Source: Betaproteobacteria bacterium
GTDB lineage: Bacteria; Pseudomonadota; Gammaproteobacteria; Burkholderiales; Casimicrobiaceae
Length of the DNA: 6,135 nt
Reading direction: 5' to 3'
Assembly (NCBI GenBank): GCA_005883655.1
Contig: VBDA01000018.1
Coordinates: 1 to 6,135 of the forward strand
The position numbers and the translations under genes are program-made. Positions 4,906 to 6,135 of this stretch are shown here, one piece after another. The notes beneath the pieces were generated by a model. The model was not told the origin of the DNA. It saw only the letters and a program-made list of their open reading frames with translations, and did no database searches. Position 1 is the stretch's first letter, and each line of letters begins with the position of its first letter.

Positions 4906-6135
4906 ATGGACACTTTGTCGCAGATCGGCCGCACGCCATGGATCGGCCAGCCGCTACGCCGTCTCGAAGACGATCGCCTGCTCCGGGGTCAGGGTTGCTT
5001 CACCGACGATTTTTCGGTTCCGGGTCAGACGCACGCATGGTTCGTGCGGTCTCCGCATCCCCACGCCCGTATCCGCGCGATCAGCACTGACGCCGCACGC
5101 GCTGCGCCCGGCGTGATCGCCGTCCTCACCGGCGCCGACGCGGTAGCCGATGGTCTTTCGAGCATGCCGTTCATGCATCTCCACAAGCGCCCAGACGGCT
5201 CACCGATTGTCGCGCCGCCGCGCCTGCCATTGACCACCGATAGCGTGCGCTTCGTGGGCGACGCGGTGGCGATGGTCATCGCCGAGACGCGCAATGCAGC
5301 CAAGGATGGCGCCGATCTGGTCGAGGTCGACTACGAGCCGCTGCCCGCTGTCGTGTCCGTCGAGCAATCCGCCGCGGGCGATGCGCCTCAGGTCTGGCCA
5401 CCGGCGTTCACACCCGAGCAAGGCAATATCGCTGCGTACTACCGCCATGGCGATATCGGCGCCGTCGATGCGGCCATGCGCGCTGCTGCGCACCGGACGC
5501 GCATTCGCCTGATCAACAATCGCGTCGTTGCACATCCGCTCGAAGTCCGCGGCGCGCTGGGAGAATATAATGCCGGCACCGACCTCTATACGATTCACGC
5601 GCCGGTGCAAGGCGTGCACCGTGCACGAGCTGACGCCGCCATCTCGCTCGGCGTTCCCGAAGCCGAGGTCCGGATGGTGGTCGATGACCTTGGCGGAGGC
5701 TTCGGCGCGCGTGCCTACGGCTATCCCGAAAATGTCGCCGTCGCGTGGGCAGCGCGACGTACCGGCCGGCCGGTGAAGTGGCTCGCCGACAGAACCGAGC
5801 TTTTTCTTTGCGACGTGCATGGCCGAGATCAGGTCTGGGAAGGAGAGCTCGCGCTCGACCAGGATTACAAGTTTATCGCCATGCGCGTTCGCTCACTCGC
5901 CAACGTGGGCGCATATCTTTCCTTCTACGGTGCGGCGGTGCCGGCAATGTCCGGCGCGCGGGCGTCGAACGGCTGCTATGACATTCCGCTCGTCGATCAC
6001 GAGGTGCGGATGCTGTTTACCAATACCGCGCCGGTCGATGCCTACCGCGGCGCAGGCCGCCCTGAAATGGGCTTCCTGATCGAGCGCCTGGTGCACAAGA
6101 CCGCGCTCGAGCTGGGCCTCGATCCGATCGACCTC
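4906..6135 (+). CDS. Xanthine dehydrogenase/CoxL-type molybdopterin-binding subunit (form II), N-terminal 410 codons, 3' end outside window
   Basis: This is the large catalytic subunit of a molybdenum hydroxylase, an enzyme class that oxidises aldehydes, N-heterocycles or CO together with an FAD subunit and a 2Fe-2S subunit. The frame stays open to the right edge. Residues 8-35 match the usual start (IGQPLRRLEDDRLLRGQG, then FTDDF), followed by RSPHPHARI (48-56), RFVGDAVAMVIAETRNAA (115-132) and VDYEPLPAV (141-149) of the a/b hammerhead domain. The molybdopterin-binding domain follows with DDLGGGFGARAYGYPENVAV (261-280), AARRTGRPVKW, HGRDQ (305-309) and AYRGAGRPE (379-387). AYRGAGR marks form II rather than the AYxCSFR of true CO dehydrogenase. 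No ribosome binding site is evident; the ATG at 4906 is chosen because it gives the usual N-terminus, although an in-frame GTG at 4843 exists. The partner subunit genes are not seen immediately upstream. Confidence 0.93.
   Translation, partial: MDTLSQIGRTPWIGQPLRRLEDDRLLRGQGCFTDDFSVPGQTHAWFVRSPHPHARIRAISTDAARAAPGVIAVLTGADAVADGLSSMPFMHLHKRPDGSPIVAPPRLPLTTDSVRFVGDAVAMVIAETRNAAKDGADLVEVDYEPLPAVVSVEQSAAGDAPQVWPPAFTPEQGNIAAYYRHGDIGAVDAAMRAAAHRTRIRLINNRVVAHPLEVRGALGEYNAGTDLYTIHAPVQGVHRARADAAISLGVPEAEVRMVVDDLGGGFGARAYGYPENVAVAWAARRTGRPVKWLADRTELFLCDVHGRDQVWEGELALDQDYKFIAMRVRSLANVGAYLSFYGAAVPAMSGARASNGCYDIPLVDHEVRMLFTNTAPVDAYRGAGRPEMGFLIERLVHKTALELGLDPIDL

Noticed and set aside
4853..5116. + strand ORF starting LRMFMLRYASLFARRELAW upstream of and overlapping the molybdenum hydroxylase gene
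   Set aside because: Most of it overlaps the hydroxylase N-terminus in another frame, where the hydroxylase has clear motifs; no ribosome binding site or family signal was seen.

Overview
This window is GC-rich (visibly above 60%) and most likely comes from a proteobacterial chromosome, probably a betaproteobacterium of the Burkholderiales type. That placement rests on gene content: a cbpA-cbpM co-chaperone pair, a tandem run of Tat-exported PF04392-type substrate-binding proteins, a CHRD-domain secreted protein, a small acidic disordered protein and a CoxL-like molybdenum hydroxylase. It is an inference; there is no rRNA or other marker here.

Layout. On the + strand, 1-449 is the C-terminal end of a PF04185 phosphoesterase (phospholipase C/acid phosphatase-like). 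588-1079 encodes an acidic, low-complexity protein of unknown function behind a strong ribosome binding site and a small inverted repeat. 1256-1681 encodes an exported CHRD-domain protein. 1788-2003 encodes a 71-residue membrane protein whose 3' end overlaps the convergent cbpM by 11 bases. On the - strand, cbpA (2343-3320) and cbpM (1993-2346) overlap by ATGA and form a co-chaperone/modulator operon. Upstream of cbpA, still on the - strand, lies a decayed tandem array of substrate-binding protein genes: a C-terminal stub (4597-4689), one intact gene (3608-4600), a gene with an internal deletion (3416-3611) and a short start-only remnant (3333-3419) that ends 12 bases before the cbpA start. 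On the + strand, 4906 to the right edge is the N-terminal 410 codons of a xanthine dehydrogenase/CoxL-type (form II) molybdopterin-binding subunit.

How the parts work together. CbpA is a DnaJ-family co-chaperone and CbpM its dedicated inhibitor/modulator. The intact substrate-binding protein has no permease or ATPase gene beside it in this window. The most interesting structure is the array itself. Every old gene boundary keeps the same stop/start fusion (ATGA), and the conserved C-terminal codons of the upstream gene contain the Shine-Dalgarno-like GAGGTG for the downstream one. At the last boundary the loss of one codon has made this a near-perfect GGAGGTGA. It now drives, at most, a 28-codon ORF with an internal 7-bp hairpin just before cbpA, which has no obvious ribosome binding site of its own. 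I see no phage, insertion sequence, CRISPR array, tRNA or rRNA. Apart from the decaying array and its possible takeover as a cbpA leader, the region looks like ordinary chromosome.
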